Under the pieces are notes generated by a model that searched no databases, was not told the origin of the DNA, and saw only the letters and a program-made list of their open reading frames with translations. DNA of 64,000 nt, taken from positions 275,261,694-275,325,693 of the forward strand of contig NC_085138.1 in assembly GCF_035046485.1 (NCBI RefSeq). The letters run 5' to 3'. The stretch is from Aedes albopictus (taxonomy: Eukaryota; Arthropoda; Insecta; Diptera; Culicidae). A program made the translations under genes and the position numbers. Below are positions 1-11,643 of the stretch, in pieces. Numbering within the stretch: position 1 is the stretch's first letter; each line of letters starts with the position of its first letter.

Positions 1-1660
1 GAAGGAAACCTAGAAAGGTCTCGAAAATTGGGTAAATCTCTGAAGGATTTTCTAAAGAAATCCCTGGAGGAAATTCTGCAGAAACTCATTCACAACATTC
101 TAAAAAACATGAAGTATTTTGAAAAAGTTCATGGAAGGCTTTCTAGATGAAAAAATATAAAAATCTTATGAACAGCATATTCAGTTATTACTAATTGAAT
201 TAAAGGCAGAAACTGATATTGGTTTGATTAATTCGAGAGGTAAAAGATAAGAAATAATAGCAAAATCTAGTATGGTATATCTAGTAATCTAGTATGGTAA
301 TCTAGTATAACAGTTAAGATACTACAATTGAAAAATTTCCGGAAAAATCTCCATGAAAAAAGCTGAAGAAATTCGTAGATGAATTTCTGGAACAATCTAT
401 GCAACATTTTTTGAAAAGAATACTTGAAATATTTTTTTAAAGCAAACCACGCAAATTTATGGAGGGCATTCTAAAGGCTAATTAAAGGAATCCCTAGAAG
501 ATTTTGTGAAAAATTTCTGACTGTACTTCTTTAGAATTTCCTGTATTATTTTTAAAAGTAAATCTATGAGGAGTTACCAAAGAAGTCCCTAAGAGATTTT
601 TTCACGAAATTGTGCGAGATTTTTTTAAATTCCTAGGATGGGTTTCAGCGAGAGCCCATTAAAGAATTATCCAAAATCTGTGGAAATGTTTTCAATGCAT
701 TTCAGAAATTTTCTGAAAGAATCCCTCGAAAAAATTGTTAAGAAACCCGTAGTTTCTTTAGGAATCCCTGAAAAAAATTTCCGAGTGGATCTCACTTTTT
801 AGAGTACTTAGATGTATTTTTAAAGAGATGCCAGGAATTTTTCTGACAGAATTTCAGATTTTCAAAAAAAAAACTCTGGAGCAATTTCTAAAGCAAACCC
901 CAGGGAAAGTTTTGAAATAAATCCTTGGTTTAATTTAATGAATCTTCGGATGAATTTCTTAGTAAATATCTTGACGAAATTTCTGAAGGAATCTCTAAAC
1001 GATTTTTTTTAAATTGAGGAATTTTTACTCGAAATCACGTTTTTTTTAGAAAAAAAAATGGAGGAATTTCAGAAGTATTTGTAAACATCCCTTAAAAAGT
1101 TCCGAATGAATCCAAGTAAGATTTTTTTTTAAAAATACGTGAGGGAATTTTCGGCCTCGGAAAAATTTCCAAAAAAAAAAATTGTTAAGATTTTTTACAA
1201 GAATTTCTTAAGCAATTTCTAGTAGATTTTTAAAGAAATCTCCTATAAGTGTAGAATAAGCGTTATGTTAAAATACACATAAATAAACAAAAAGAAATCT
1301 CCAATTGAATTTCCAAACGAATGCCTAGATAAATTTCTGAATAAATATTCAGAGGATTTTTTCAAACAATCCCTGAGGGAATTTCTCAAGCAATTTTTGA
1401 AATGATTTTTGAAAAATCATGGAGAAATGCAACAAAATGCGACCGACCGACCCGTACAAAAAGACCGTTCGGAAAATACAGCACAACCAGTTATCACGCT
1501 CTATCAAATGCTCTAAAAAACCTCTAAATTTCCGAAGGATCCCCTTGAGGAATTTCTGAAGCAATTTGTGAAGTATTTTTTAAGCAATTTGTTAAGGGAT
1601 TTCAAGATAAATCCTCGGAGACTTTTTCAAAGGAACTCCTGAATGAATTTCTAAACTTTT
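1..1660 (+). repeat. Degenerate 12-base GAATTTCTGAAG-type array
   Basis: AT-rich, strongly diverged run of short phrases such as GGAATTTCTGAAG and AATCCCTGAGGAATTTCT, repeated at roughly 12- or 24-base spacing through the block. It is the same family as the cleaner array at 50270-54960, in the same orientation, but much older. Short reading frames here are made of the repeat itself. Near 1267 there is a phrase TTAAAATACACATAAATAAA that recurs at about 32650 and 54165. No gene is seen. Confidence 0.75.
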
Positions 1661-2559
1661 TCAATTCTTTGGAACATTTATGCATATAACTTTATTGTGT
1701 ATGCTCATTGCTTTTGAACCTACCATACATACCATGGTGATAAAGTAATACGACATGCACTATACAAAGGACACGGAGTATACCACAATAGATCAAATAT
1801 TGGTCGCAGTGGTTATGTCCCGAACAGAGAAAAAAACCATACATATTTTTGGAGACAAACGATTTCGATCGTAACAAGCTAGCGAGATTTGTATGGTTTA
1901 TTCGTTATTTAGCAAGAATTACAAATATATGCCAAACACTCTCAGCCTTTTATCGAAAACTCAGTTAAATGCAGTTTTTATATATTTTGGTACATTTTGT
2001 TAATTTAAATTAAAAATAACTACCGCTGTGTTAAAATATTAGAGTCTAGGAATTCGTAAATAATTCTGCAATTGGTTTTCAAGAGCTAAGCGCACAGTTG
2101 TGAGTAGAACTGGTATACGCTGTTGGGTAAATTAGCAGGAAATAGGAGTGTATGTGGCAAGAAACTTTGCAGATTTGGAATATCAGAAGTTTGGATTGTA
2201 GATGGAAGACTTTTGAAGTTCTGGGAATTATTGAATGCTTGAGTTTTTTTTACTGGTGGAGCTATAGGTGCCTGTATCGATAGTAGGTTCTGTTCACATA
2301 CCAACATGCAAAACTTAGGACTAATGGCTACGCTACATACACATTTTAAAAGTGATATATGGTTGAAAGTTTACGAGGGAAGAGGGAAGTCTGAGATGAC
2401 CAAAATTTGGTCTGAGTGCTTTATGAACAGTCCCCCACTACGTTAGATCAGAGTGAACAAAGGCATTGTTGTTTTAACCATACGTGAAGCCAAACTTATT
2501 TACCAAAAATGGTTTTCATATGATACACTCAGGCAAATAAACCTAGGATTATCATAAGG
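1661..2559. other. No gene recognised
   Basis: AT-rich sequence with no supported coding exon, RNA gene or clear repeat boundary. Short open frames on the minus strand show no domain, signal peptide or compositional sign of coding. Confidence 0.5.
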
Positions 2560-2783
2560 TAGGGAATCGCGCCACTTGGGCGGTGGCTTCTATATTCGTC
2601 TGTTTTCCACTATAACTCAATCAAATTTGAACCAATTGACACAACTTTTGGAATATGATGAGATAGGTATAGTATCTACCCGTGTACAACATTTCAAGTC
2701 AATTGGTTGAGTTCATAATTGACTGAGTTATAGTGGAAAACAGACGAATATAGAAGCCACAGACCAAGTGGCGCGATACACTA
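2560..2783. mobile_element. Palindromic MITE, complete copy
   Basis: A 224-bp near-palindrome. The left arm begins TAGGGAATCGCGCCACTTGG. The right arm is its complement and ends GGCGCGATACACTA. The arms run about 65 bp and share the phrase CTATATTCGTCTGTTTTCC. A second, half-length copy lies at 5495-5613, which confirms this is a dispersed element. There is no coding capacity. Confidence 0.85.
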
Positions 2784-5110
2784 AAACTTATAAAATGGCC
2801 TTTAAACAATTCATATCGACTAGAATGAAATTTATAAGGTCGGTTTATGACGCAGAATTGACTAACGGTTTGGCTTTTATACACATTTAGCAACACGAAA
2901 TTCTCAAGCATCCATAGCCGCGTGGGTTGGGCGCGGCTCAGTGATCTCGACATTCATGGATCGATTCCAGTCTGCATAATTTTACGATTTTCTGCTCTTT
3001 TCATAAGTTTATCTTATGTAATTAGGTCATAATAAGCATGTTCAGTTTTCATAAGGCATTCTTATGGCATATTCATAAGACAGTTATGGCTAAATTTCAT
3101 AAGGTGTTTTAATGAATTTCGGTAATTTACTTCACTGAGTGTATACTCGATCTTTGGTTTGGACCACCTATCTGGTTTTGTTTTTCAGTGCACCGTATAA
3201 TTTATAGTTCACCGCAATACTGAATGTACTCATGTATTCAGCATGAACAGAAGAAGCTTTCCGCCTCTGAAGTATAAATAAGTGTCGTGACTTAAATGCT
3301 TAAATTGATGGCCCAGAACATTACCAACGACTATACAGTCACGTTAGAATGTGATTTGACTGACAGACTTTGCACTCGTCTGTCTTTTCGGAAAGGTGCT
3401 GCATATAAACTGACTGTTGTCACATAATGCGCTAAATTTATACTCACTCACTGACAAATGTAAAACCAGTTTGAGGCATTTCTTTTCGTTCGCTTCGCGC
3501 ATTCGTTTGTGGTCTACATGCGATCCATATCGAACGCCTGTCACATCGCGTTTCCCCAAGGGATCGCTCCACTACTTACGACTGCGGCTGTCGCCATTCT
3601 GCCGTGCCATGTGTCACCATTCTTCGTGGGTGATAAATGGACTGTAGAATATGCACGTTCTTTGATGTTGTCGTTAATACCGTGTCAATGTACTTCTTTA
3701 ACGAAAGAATGTCTCGTTTTTGTCAATTTGATTGGTGATGGTAATAGTGTCTCAACGTTCACAAAGTAGTACTCAACACCCTGCAGCATGTTGCGCAACC
3801 GGAGCTGAAATGCCTAATACGTTGCTTGAATCGATTCAGACATAGAAAAACCATAAAACCAAAAGCATGATCCTAACATATGTTGACTTCCCAATAATTG
3901 TTCAATTACAATAAAACACTACAAGCACCATGACACTTGACACCGAGACCGTCATGTAGAATTGCACCAAAATGTTTAGAGCCCAACCCATCGAACGCAA
4001 CAGTCCACAAACAAAAATATCCTTGGGTTGACATGCCTACATTGCATTGTGTTCGGCGCCGCAAAACGTGACGCAACTAATTGGCACTCATCGTTTGTTT
4101 TTTTGTTTCTCAGTGATCACCGACAGGATAAACAAAGCAAAACATGACCCATGTCGTGTTGGCTGCGTCAGAACAACGCAAAAAAAAAAACGTTGAAAAG
4201 TAATCATCTTGTTAGCACCCCACCCAAATTTAGCTCGCACTATCGGAGGTGGATAATGGATTGCAACAATATGGCCATTCATTACAAATTGGCCGTTTCC
4301 GTCTTGTGCAATGTTGATGTTAATTTTATTGGTTATTCACACCTTTTTATCTGTGGTTTACGACGGATGACGTTCGGTTTTGTTTGGAATCTCTAGTAAA
4401 TTTGTCTGATGCCAAAGGCTGTTTTGGATTAGGGGAACTGCGGCATTATCATAGGGGTAAGATGCGCCATCTTTGTTTTAGGCAAACCATGTTATTTTTA
4501 ATATTTTTTTTAACTGAAATCGTTAAAATAAGAATAAAATGTTTCTTTAAATTTGAGTTTAGATATTTTAGCTAAAAAAAGTACGAAAACTCCAAAAAAT
4601 GATTTTTATTACTTTTGATCAGTGTGTACAAAATTCGATTCTCATTTTTTCATTCGTGTTTTTCCACAAGCATTATCAGCTGAATGCCTCACCTTTTTCA
4701 TTCAAATCTCTGTCATGAATATTTTCTTGCACATCGTAAAATGTCCAATTTAGACGCACAATTCGACTTAATGAACAAATAGAACAATTAGTGGTTAGTT
4801 AGTATTTTAACCATACACAAGTTTTGTGGTAATTTGCAATATAATCGAGAGTTATGGCCTAGTTATATTTCTCCGTGACATTTTTAGTGACAGTAAAATG
4901 AATGTATAAATGATAAAATTCATTCAAAAAATCAATTTAATTTAGAGCCCTCAGTTTATAATTTAAAACTCTATTTGATTTTTAAACTTGTTTACATCAT
5001 TTCAAAGAAATTTATTCTCGTTATCCCTACAAATTGTTTTGCGCACTTCCATTATTTGTGCTCTAGGCAGAAAAAGTATCGAATTTGATCCTCCAGAGTA
5101 ACTTCTGAAG
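2784..5110. other. Non-genic, no gene recognised
   Basis: About 2.3 kb without a convincing gene. Overlapping plus-strand frames at 3417-3769 show no recognisable motif. A cluster of CATAAG words at 3000-3110 (TTTCATAAG, CTTATGGCATA) suggests an old imperfect palindrome. The remainder is AT-rich. Confidence 0.45.
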
Positions 5111-5134
5111 CATGTGCGGGGTAAAATGCCCAAG

Positions 5135-5494
5135 ACCTGTCGTGGCGCTAACATCGACTCCAACCACTATTTGGTGATGGTCGGTGATCGAAAGGTGGAA
5201 GCAGCACTTCGATCAGCACCCGAATGGCGTAGAGAACGTAGGTACGGGAGACCATGGCAACGGAGGAAACGACGACGCCAGTGCAGCGGAGGACGGAAAT
5301 GAACCAAATTCCACGCTGAGGGAAGTTAAGGATGCCATTCACCAGCTCAAAACAACAAAACAGCTGGTAAGGATGGTATCGCAGCTGAACTCATCAAGAT
5401 GAGCCCAGAAAAGTTGGCCACCTGTCTGCATCGACTGATAGTCAAGATCTGGGAAGCCGAACAGCTACCAGAGGAGTGGAAGGAAGGGGTGAGA
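5135..5494 (+). pseudogene. RTE-clade non-LTR retrotransposon fragment
   Basis: A broken open frame of the RTE (JAM1-like, APE endonuclease plus reverse transcriptase) type. At 5135-5180 the frame reads CRGANIDSNHYLVMV, which resembles the last endonuclease motif containing the catalytic SDH/SNH histidine. It then jumps, apparently through an internal deletion, to the pre-RT stretch HFDQHPNGVENVG. The reading frame shifts near 5350-5362, and the RT start follows in another frame as LATCLHRLIVKIWEAEQLPEEWKEG (split here as LATCLHRLIV and KIWEAEQLPEEWKEG). The 3' side is cut by the half MITE at 5495. This is a dead fragment. The family assignment rests on motif resemblance, not a search. Confidence 0.8.
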
Positions 5495-5613
5495 TAGATA
5501 TAGTATCTACCCGTGTAGGTACAACATTTCAAGTGAATTGGTTCAAAATTGACTGAGTTATAGTGGAAAACAGACGAATATAGAAGCCACCGCCCAAGTG
5601 GCGCGATACCCTA
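5495..5613 (-). mobile_element. Half copy of the 2560-2783 MITE
   Basis: Carries the right half of the palindromic MITE: ATAGTATCTACCCGTGTA, then the arm ending GGCGCGATACCCTA. The left half is missing and the copy abuts the RTE fragment directly. Confidence 0.8.
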
Positions 5614-5618
5614 CCATG

Positions 5619-5867
5619 TAACTAATGACGTAAAAGTATAGCCTAGGATATGCCGAAAAACTTTGCCGAAGATTGAAAAGTGATCTGACGCTTGTGAAGA
5701 AAGTTATTCGTCTGGTAACTTAGGCCAAAAATTGAAATTTTATTATAGATGTCATTCCTTTACATGTTGAACGTTAAGCACCACCGGGAAATCTGTACGC
5801 AATAACTTTTTTCACAAGTGTCGGATCACTTTGCAGTCCTCGACAAAATTTTTCGGCATATTCTAGG
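5619..5867. mobile_element. Long-TIR MITE, broken by the BEL/Pao insertion
   Basis: Second copy of the inner element at 31306-31577. The left arm starts TAACTAATGACG and contains AGCCTAGGATATGCCGAAAA. The right arm is its complement but stops at TATTCTAGG, where the BEL/Pao LTR begins. The rest of the right arm resumes after 8310 (CATTAGTTAG). Confidence 0.85.
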
Positions 5868-6490
5868 TGTTCTGGCAGCACGGACGACGTTCGCCAGCGC
5901 CGAATACAGAATCCTACTCATCGGACAGATATCTACGATCAACAATGATTTGCACAGACGCAGATGCCGATAAACGTGTGGTTGCTATTGTTCAACGTGA
6001 TTGGAATTTGATATTTTTTATGATAAATTGTGCAGTATGGATTTATGCTTATGAATTAGCTAATTCATAGTTCCACCGTGGGTTTAAGCCGATTATACTT
6101 TTGAATTCGTGTATTTTTAGTGGAAATAGGCTCGGAAATAGGTACGATTGTATATTCCAGTTTCTTAAAGGTTAGCTGAACAGACGAATGTTCTATTATT
6201 ATTTGTAGAGTCGTGACAGTGACTGAGGCTCGTTTTGCAGGGTAATCGACCGCGCATATAGGTATATTAAGTACCACTAGGTATGTTCAAATTATGAATG
6301 ATAGATAAATCTTGTCCTTAATTGATTGATACCCCCGATAGGTAACGGTAACAAACGCTTTCCTAAAGCATCGTGTCCGAGGGAAAACGAACGGCATAGG
6401 CAAGACTAAATGTACTAAATTTCACATGACTCTCTCAACGCACTTTCTAATAAAAACCACTCTTTTTAGCTTTGAGCTGCAAACAAAATT
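5868..6490 (+). repeat. 5' LTR (and possibly leader) of BEL/Pao element
   Basis: The left end is fixed by the shared TGTTCTGGCAGCACGGACG phrase also found at 8281. The right end is not certain: no clear CA terminus or primer-binding site was recognised before the gag start at 6544, so the end given is approximate. Confidence 0.5.
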
Positions 6491-6543
6491 GCTGCTACTA
6501 GACTCTTCCCCTATCCGAACATCCTCAAAGATTTATTGATAGG

Positions 6544-8190
6544 ATGCCAGCCCAGGACGATGCTCGTGATTGCGGTGCGTGTGACGAACCGATTTCTGCC
6601 GACGTTGGCATGGTGGCCTGCGATGGGTGCTGTGTATGGTATCACTACACTTGTGCCAAGGTGTCACCGGGAGTTCAACAGCGTTCGTGGAGATGCAGTA
6701 AGTGCCTTCTCGAACTGCCTCCGGAAACCACTTGAGCTAAGAAGAAAGGAGGTTAGAAACAGGCGGCGAACTTGACTGCCCTCGGTGCTACATCGAGTGA
6801 GATGGCGAAGTCAAGCAACGCTAATCAGAAGAAGACTTCGGAGAAATCGAAGAACTCCGAGAAATCGAAGACCTTGATCGTTCCTGATCTTGCGGCGAGT
6901 GGTATTGCTACTCCGAAAAAGCATCCAGTAATTCCTGCTTTGGACAAATCGAGCCACGGGGAGATGAGATTTTCCAAATCCAGCACTTCTACCGCCAGGG
7001 CTCGAGCGCAATTAGCATAGCAGCGATTGGAAGACGAGCGATTGCTGGAGGAGCAGAAGTTGAGGGAAGAGCGGGCACGATTAGAGGAAGAACGGATCCG
7101 CCTGGAGAAGGAGAGGCAGCTGAAGGAACAAGAACAGGGGCAGCTGAAGGAACGCCATTAAGGCCAAGGAGCTCGCGATGCAGGAGAAGTACCTGCGCGA
7201 CAAATTCGAGCTGGAGGAACAGATTGCTGATGACGAGAGCAGCAAATCAAGCGTCTTCAGTCGCAAGGACAGGACCAAGGCTTGGTTGAAAAGCCAGCAC
7301 GGCATGCGTCACCGGGACGATAAAAGCGCGACACAGTTCTCGGAGTGGCCTGATGCAGCGAACGATTTGGCGGAACCGGATCGTTTCCGGCCGCTAGCAG
7401 ATGAGATAGCCGATCGACAGCAGTTAGCGCCACGATTCATCCCAGAAGCGATACCGGATCATCAGATCCGTGCCAACAGTGCGCGGGTCAGGAATATCCC
7501 TTCGGAACCCGTCGGAAACCACTTCGGAAGTGCGACTAGATCGAATGCCAGCCTGGCGCCGTCTTTGCGAGGGATTGAGCGCGCGGCGATAGGATCGAAC
7601 CCAAGTTCCTATGGGGCGGGGCCAAACAGCGACCAAGTAGCGGCGAGACAAATCTGGCCGAAGAAGTTACCCACTTTTTCAGGCGACCCGGAAGAGTGGC
7701 CTATATTTGTCCACAGCTTTGATACAGCCAACATTGCGTGCGGTTTCACGGACGTGGAAAATATAATTCGCTTGCGAGAGTGCTTGCGAGGGCCAGCGCG
7801 AGATGCCGTCGTTACGAAACTGATGTTTCCCCAAACCGTCAACGCGATTATGGAAACGCTGCGACGGTTGTATGGGAGACCAGAGCTGCTGGTGAAGAAT
7901 CTGCTGAGCAAGGTGCGTCGGGCCGAGGCACCGAAACCGGAACGATTGGAGTCGCTGATCAACTTCGGCCTAACGGTGCAACAGCTATGCGATCACCTGG
8001 AGGCTGCGAATCTCAGTGGCCATCTGTCCAACCCTACGCTGCTCGGCGAACTAGTGGAGAAGCTACCAGCGTCGAACAAGCTCGAGTGGGCAAGATTCAA
8101 GCGAGGGTATGCGGAACCAACCCTAAAACATTTCGGAACGTTCATGGAAGAACTGGTGTACGACGCCAGCGAAGTTACGTCCCCGATCCA
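6544..8190 (+). pseudogene. BEL/Pao gag-like region with PHD finger (broken)
   Basis: Begins at ATG 6544. Residues 10-55 form a C4HC3 PHD finger (CGACDEPI, CDGCCVWYHYTC, WRCSKC), as is common at the N terminus of mosquito BEL/Pao polyproteins. In-frame stops follow at about 6733, 6754, 7018 and 7159. The stretch 7021-7158 is a Glu/Arg/Leu-rich predicted coiled coil. A frameshift near 7150-7158 moves the frame, after which a 345-codon open frame (7178-8215) carries a DUF1759-type gag domain starting near LPTFSGDPEEWP (about residues 163-300). Codon use and GC content are clearly higher than the flanks. The breaks make it non-functional as one protein. The domain names come from family knowledge; the stops and frame change are seen directly. 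Confidence 0.85.
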
Positions 8191-8280
8191 ACGAATCCGA
8201 AGCGACCTGTGGTGAAGTTGGCGGTAATGGAGCTGGGTGAATCTACGGGAGGCCCTCCCCTCGATCCACGGGGCGGGGGA
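8190..8280 (+). pseudogene. C-terminal tail of BEL/Pao pol and polypurine tract
   Basis: In a different frame from gag, this stretch reads KRPVVKLAVMELGESTGG, resembling the end of BEL/Pao integrase, where a conserved KLAVLEL-like phrase precedes the stop and the 3' LTR. The join to gag is therefore a large internal deletion. GGGGCGGGGGA at 8270-8280 immediately before TGTTCTGG is the likely polypurine tract. Confidence 0.7.
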
Positions 8281-8345
8281 TGTTCTGGCAGCACGGACGG
8301 CGTTCGCCAGTTAGATTCATTAGTTAGATCATTAGTTAGATTGTT

Positions 8346-9408
8346 TAAGACGAAAATTTTTAATTTAGCTTAGCTTAGCTTAAAGCATTGTCCAGTTAGA
8401 ATCCGGACGCAAAGGATAATTTATTGTGACGCTTTCAATGATCATAATCATATTTTTTTTACAGCAGTCTGATCATAAACAAGTCCTCTATTGATGGTGA
8501 AAATTTCATCGATTTTCTTGTCACGAGTGAAAAGTTATTTCAGATTGAAGACAAGTGAAGGAAAAAAATCTTGCACAAACACGCTGAAAATTAAGCGTGG
8601 TCAGGTACGACAGTCGCGAAAAATGTTAATGACTCCATAACCATTATGTGTGATGTGCACAGATGTTGTTAACCATGCCATGAGGAAGTGCCCAAGGAAG
8701 ATTGAAGTTTATGTTCATGGATAAAACTGCTTGGAATTCCAAGATTTGCCAGGAAGTTCGAGCTCTGGACATCGTTTTCTCACATCACGATTTTGACACC
8801 AAATGTGTACATAGATGATAACCTCAAGAATCGCGTGCTGCTTTTTAAAAATGCACACAAGGGATCTGTGTTTATTAACGAAAAAACACTCAAACTTCGC
8901 TTCTTTGGAATTCACTGAATAGCCCTTAATTTCGCAAGAAGAGAAATATTTGGCAGAGTTTCTTTGGAATCCTAATCAGATTGGTAGAGGGTCTCAGGAC
9001 ACTACAGAGATGACCTGATTGTTAAACAAATCCGCCGAAGGGGTTGATGTTAAAATTTACTACCATAGTGTAGATTTTTAAGAAAGTAATCACGGAAAAA
9101 ATGAGAAAATGTATTAAAAATTAAATTAAATTATTTTAATGATATTTTTCCATGAAACTACAGTAAATTATCTTTGTTTTGAGGGCTTCACCTTTTCTGT
9201 TTGTTATTCCACCTCTGAGATATAAGTGATTATCTGCGTCCGGATTCTAACTGGACAATGCTTTAGCTTAGACTGACTGCACACATCTATGGTTGCTATT
9301 CCGTGATTGACCCGAACCAATGACAGTTGCACAATGAATCAACTGAATAATTGACTGGGAGTGGTCAATATTCTCACTGGGCACGCTAAGACGAAAAATT
9401 TTAATTTA
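8346..9408 (-). mobile_element. 5'-truncated non-LTR/SINE-like insertion with 22-bp TSD
   Basis: Near-identical 22-bp direct repeats at 8346-8367 and 9387-9408 (TAAGACGAAAA...TTAATTTA, one mismatch) bracket an insertion. On the minus strand the insert ends in a (TAAGC)n-like tail (GCTTAGCTTAGCTTA on plus at 8368-8382). Its body at 9270-9386 contains TTGCTATTCCGTGATTGACC, shared with the 38923-39823 insertion. The insert was later split by the TA-flanked element at 8383-9263. Confidence 0.8.
8383..9263. mobile_element. TA-flanked inverted-repeat element (Tc1/mariner-like)
   Basis: Perfect terminal inverted repeats of about 29 bp, starting AAGCATTGTCCAGTTAGAAT at 8383 and ending with the complement at 9263, are flanked by TA on both sides (8381-8382 and 9264-9265). 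The 881-bp interior has no intact transposase. A 66-codon minus frame at 8715-8915 could be a remnant but shows no clear DDE motif. Confidence 0.85.
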
Positions 9409-9578
9409 TGAGAAAAATGCAAAAAAGCACATTTTTTCATACTAAATTCCATACAAATTTCAATCGCAATGCGAAATACGGGGAAGCAACCAATCGCTCC
9501 CAAATTTTGCACAGTTGTTTTGGACGCTAAAAGGAATCGAAAAAGCTTTGTTCCGAAATCGACTTGGTTGACCCAGTC
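9409..9578. repeat. Arm of the 31084-31781 palindromic element
   Basis: Contains CAATCGCTCCCAAATTTTGC and ends GGTTGACCCAGTC followed by TA, matching the right outer arm at 31600-31781. With 5619-5867 and 8311-8345 it is the remains of one element split by later insertions. Confidence 0.8.
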
Positions 9579-9871
9579 TAATGGAGAATCGTGCACGAAA
9601 GCTGCAGATAACTTTTGATTGGAAAAAAGACATCTCTAATTTTTTGATATGTTATGTATAAATGTCTCAGCTTTCAATTGATGCAAAAATTTTGCAAATC
9701 GGTGGTTGCCATCATGGTGAAAAAAATGTATTGGTATAAAAATCCAAGATGGCGGCCAAAATCAATATGGCCGACCTAACTTTTAATTATTGTAAATAGT
9801 AGCTCTATCTTTCCTCTTTTCAACAATAATTTGTTTTAAGGTAGTTTTTGGAGAAACTTTCGAGCTATAAT

Positions 9872-10124
9872 CACAGACAAACAGACGTAACACTTCGAAC
9901 ATTTTTCGATTCAAATCATAGTACCGGAAACTTGTTCGCCCAATACTAAAAGGACTGAGTTTGGCCGACCATCATCTAGGTGGCGGTAGTGAGCAAACGT
10001 CAAACTCGAACAAAAACGATGCGAGCGCTACGGGTGGGCAGTTGGCCAACTATCAAATTTTTGAATGGACCGATAAATCGGTGTACGATGGGAAATGTGA
10101 GAGTGTTACGTCTGTTTGTCTGTG
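9872..10124. mobile_element. 253-bp MITE with 7-bp target duplication
   Basis: Terminal inverted repeats start CACAGACAAACAGACGTAAC at 9872 and end with its complement at 10124. Flanking direct repeats CTATAAT (9865-9871) and CTATAAC (10125-10131) look like the target duplication with one change. A 78-codon frame crosses the element and is not a gene. Confidence 0.85.
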
Positions 10125-10131
10125 CTATAAC

Positions 10132-10770
10132 GGTTTAAATGAACCACCATTTGACCAAAATCGAGGGGTCTGCAAAAATTGTTGTGGCTCTAACTAACGG
10201 GGGGGTCCATCAATTTGAGTAACCAAATGCATTTTCCTTACTTTTTAAGCGAGGACTATCAGAAATCGCCACCATTTTTCGTTCATCTACTTCTGCTTAA
10301 TGCAAAATACGTAGGAAATATCCAAAATGATTCAAACAGAAGTACCATGCAGTACAACCGCGAAAGCCTCACGTCAAATGCACATCGTTTGCCAACTTCA
10401 GAGATGTAACATTTAACTACCAGCAATTAACGCCTCGTCGTCGTGGTGGCGACCGCCAGTAAACGTTTGATTGCGCCGCCTAATTTGCCATCATCTTGTC
10501 GCTTTTGAACTGTACAACCTCGGAACGACCTTGCTCTTCCACGATGGGCACAAACATTCGAACGAGCTTCCTCGTGTTCGCTCCGAAGGTAAACAAAATT
10601 CGCACTTAATAAGCATTTAGTAATAATGCATCCATTAAAATACCGCACAATCGCATTTTGTTTCCCGCTGTCGCTGTTTTTTTTAACTCTCACCGCCTAC
10701 CCTCGCAGGCCACCACGTCATGGCGTGGCGGTCGGTGACTGAGCTTTACTTCCCGCGGGCACATTAAAAT
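10132..10770. other. No gene recognised
   Basis: Mixed sequence, more GC-rich at 10430-10760. An 88-codon minus frame at 10427-10693 has no recognisable domain. Confidence 0.4.
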
Positions 10771-11350
10771 AAATTTGCACAACTCAACAATAACAACAGC
10801 GCCATCACAGTAAAAGGCCTGGCCACGGATACGACTGTGGAGATGATGTGTTCAGAAAATCCGCGACCCACGAAGAACTTGTCTAACTCCGATCTCCCCG
10901 GAGTGATGTTGACTGACTGACTAAGTGTCTGCAGATGACTTTGAGCAAGAATGATTGCAGCGTGAACAAGTTTAATGTGTTCAATTAGGAGGAGATTTAT
11001 GAACATGACAATGGTTTTAAACGATTCCGTCAGCGGATAGCGCAGCGTTTGGGCGTTGGTCGACAACGCTACGATGGATGGTAAACCCGCGGCCGCGGCA
11101 TGAGCAGTTTGTATCAATTTCTGAGAGTATCATTGTGGTGGGCTTCAATTCTGCAAATTAAAAGTAAAATAAGACAAATTGAAATTTTATTCAGTTATTA
11201 AGTACCAAGAGACCAATTTAGTCGATGCATTCAACTTGCGGATATCTTTGATGACCATGCCGAGTATGGGTTTCATTTTCGGTAAAGTCCAGGATCTTTT
11301 CATGATGGACACAAAGTATTTTAGGGTCACGCGCCAAATACGAATGGAAA
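10771..11350 (-). other. Possible minus-strand exons of unassigned gene
   Basis: A minus frame ending at about 10764 runs open for over 110 codons with a helix-rich composition. Its C terminus is strongly hydrophobic (ARPFTVMALLLLLSCANLF), which could be a terminal membrane anchor. It has no ATG; the nearest upstream boundary is a possible splice acceptor (CTCTCAG before AAATTG, about 11124). A second open minus stretch of about 60 codons at 11170-11350 (containing WTLPKMKPILGMVIKDIRK) could be the preceding exon, but I found no donor that keeps the frame. No family was recognised. It could be a decayed or still functional host gene, or chance. Confidence 0.3.
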
Positions 11351-11643
11351 CTGGTTTATTGATTACTTAATAGCAATCCTAATGCTTCTAGGATCCATCA
11401 TACTCCGACGAAGACTCCCCCAGTCGGCGTCGAGGTTGGTCCTGCGATTCCGTTTGAAAACTAGCATCTGATTTACAGGTAGCATCTGATTTACAGGTAG
11501 GTAGATCCCGTAGTATTTGCACAACTGCTGCATCAATTATTCTGACACATATGGTAACATTCCATCGAATATTTCTTCCGATCAGGAAAAAAAACATGCA
11601 AAATTTGCTCTGCAACGGGTTAATTTCCGGTGAAGGCATTTCA
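11351..11643. other. No gene; 18-19-bp tandem duplication at 11462-11500
   Basis: The phrase TAGCATCTGATTTACAGG occurs twice in tandem near 11462-11500. The end of this stretch (about 11605-11643) is the left piece of the Jockey-like endonuclease fragment described below. Nothing else is recognisable. Confidence 0.5.

Larger units (their letters stand above)
5868..8310 (+). mobile_element. Internally deleted BEL/Pao LTR retrotransposon
   Basis: The 5' LTR begins TGTTCTGGCAGCACGG at 5868. The same 30-base phrase reappears at 8281, just after a purine-rich tract (8270-8280), as expected for polypurine tract plus 3' LTR start. Between them lies a gag-like region with an N-terminal PHD finger, joined directly to the last codons of pol. 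Protease, reverse transcriptase, RNase H and most of integrase are missing. The 3' LTR is cut after about 30 bases and runs into the interrupted MITE arm. The copy is non-autonomous and sits inside the MITE at 5619. Confidence 0.85.

Noticed and set aside
3417..3769. Overlapping plus frames of 76 and 86 codons
   Set aside because: No domain, no splice support, and they exclude each other.
8715..8915. Transposase remnant on minus strand
   Set aside because: Located in a TA-flanked element, but no DDE/D motif or helix-turn-helix could be recognised, so not annotated as coding.
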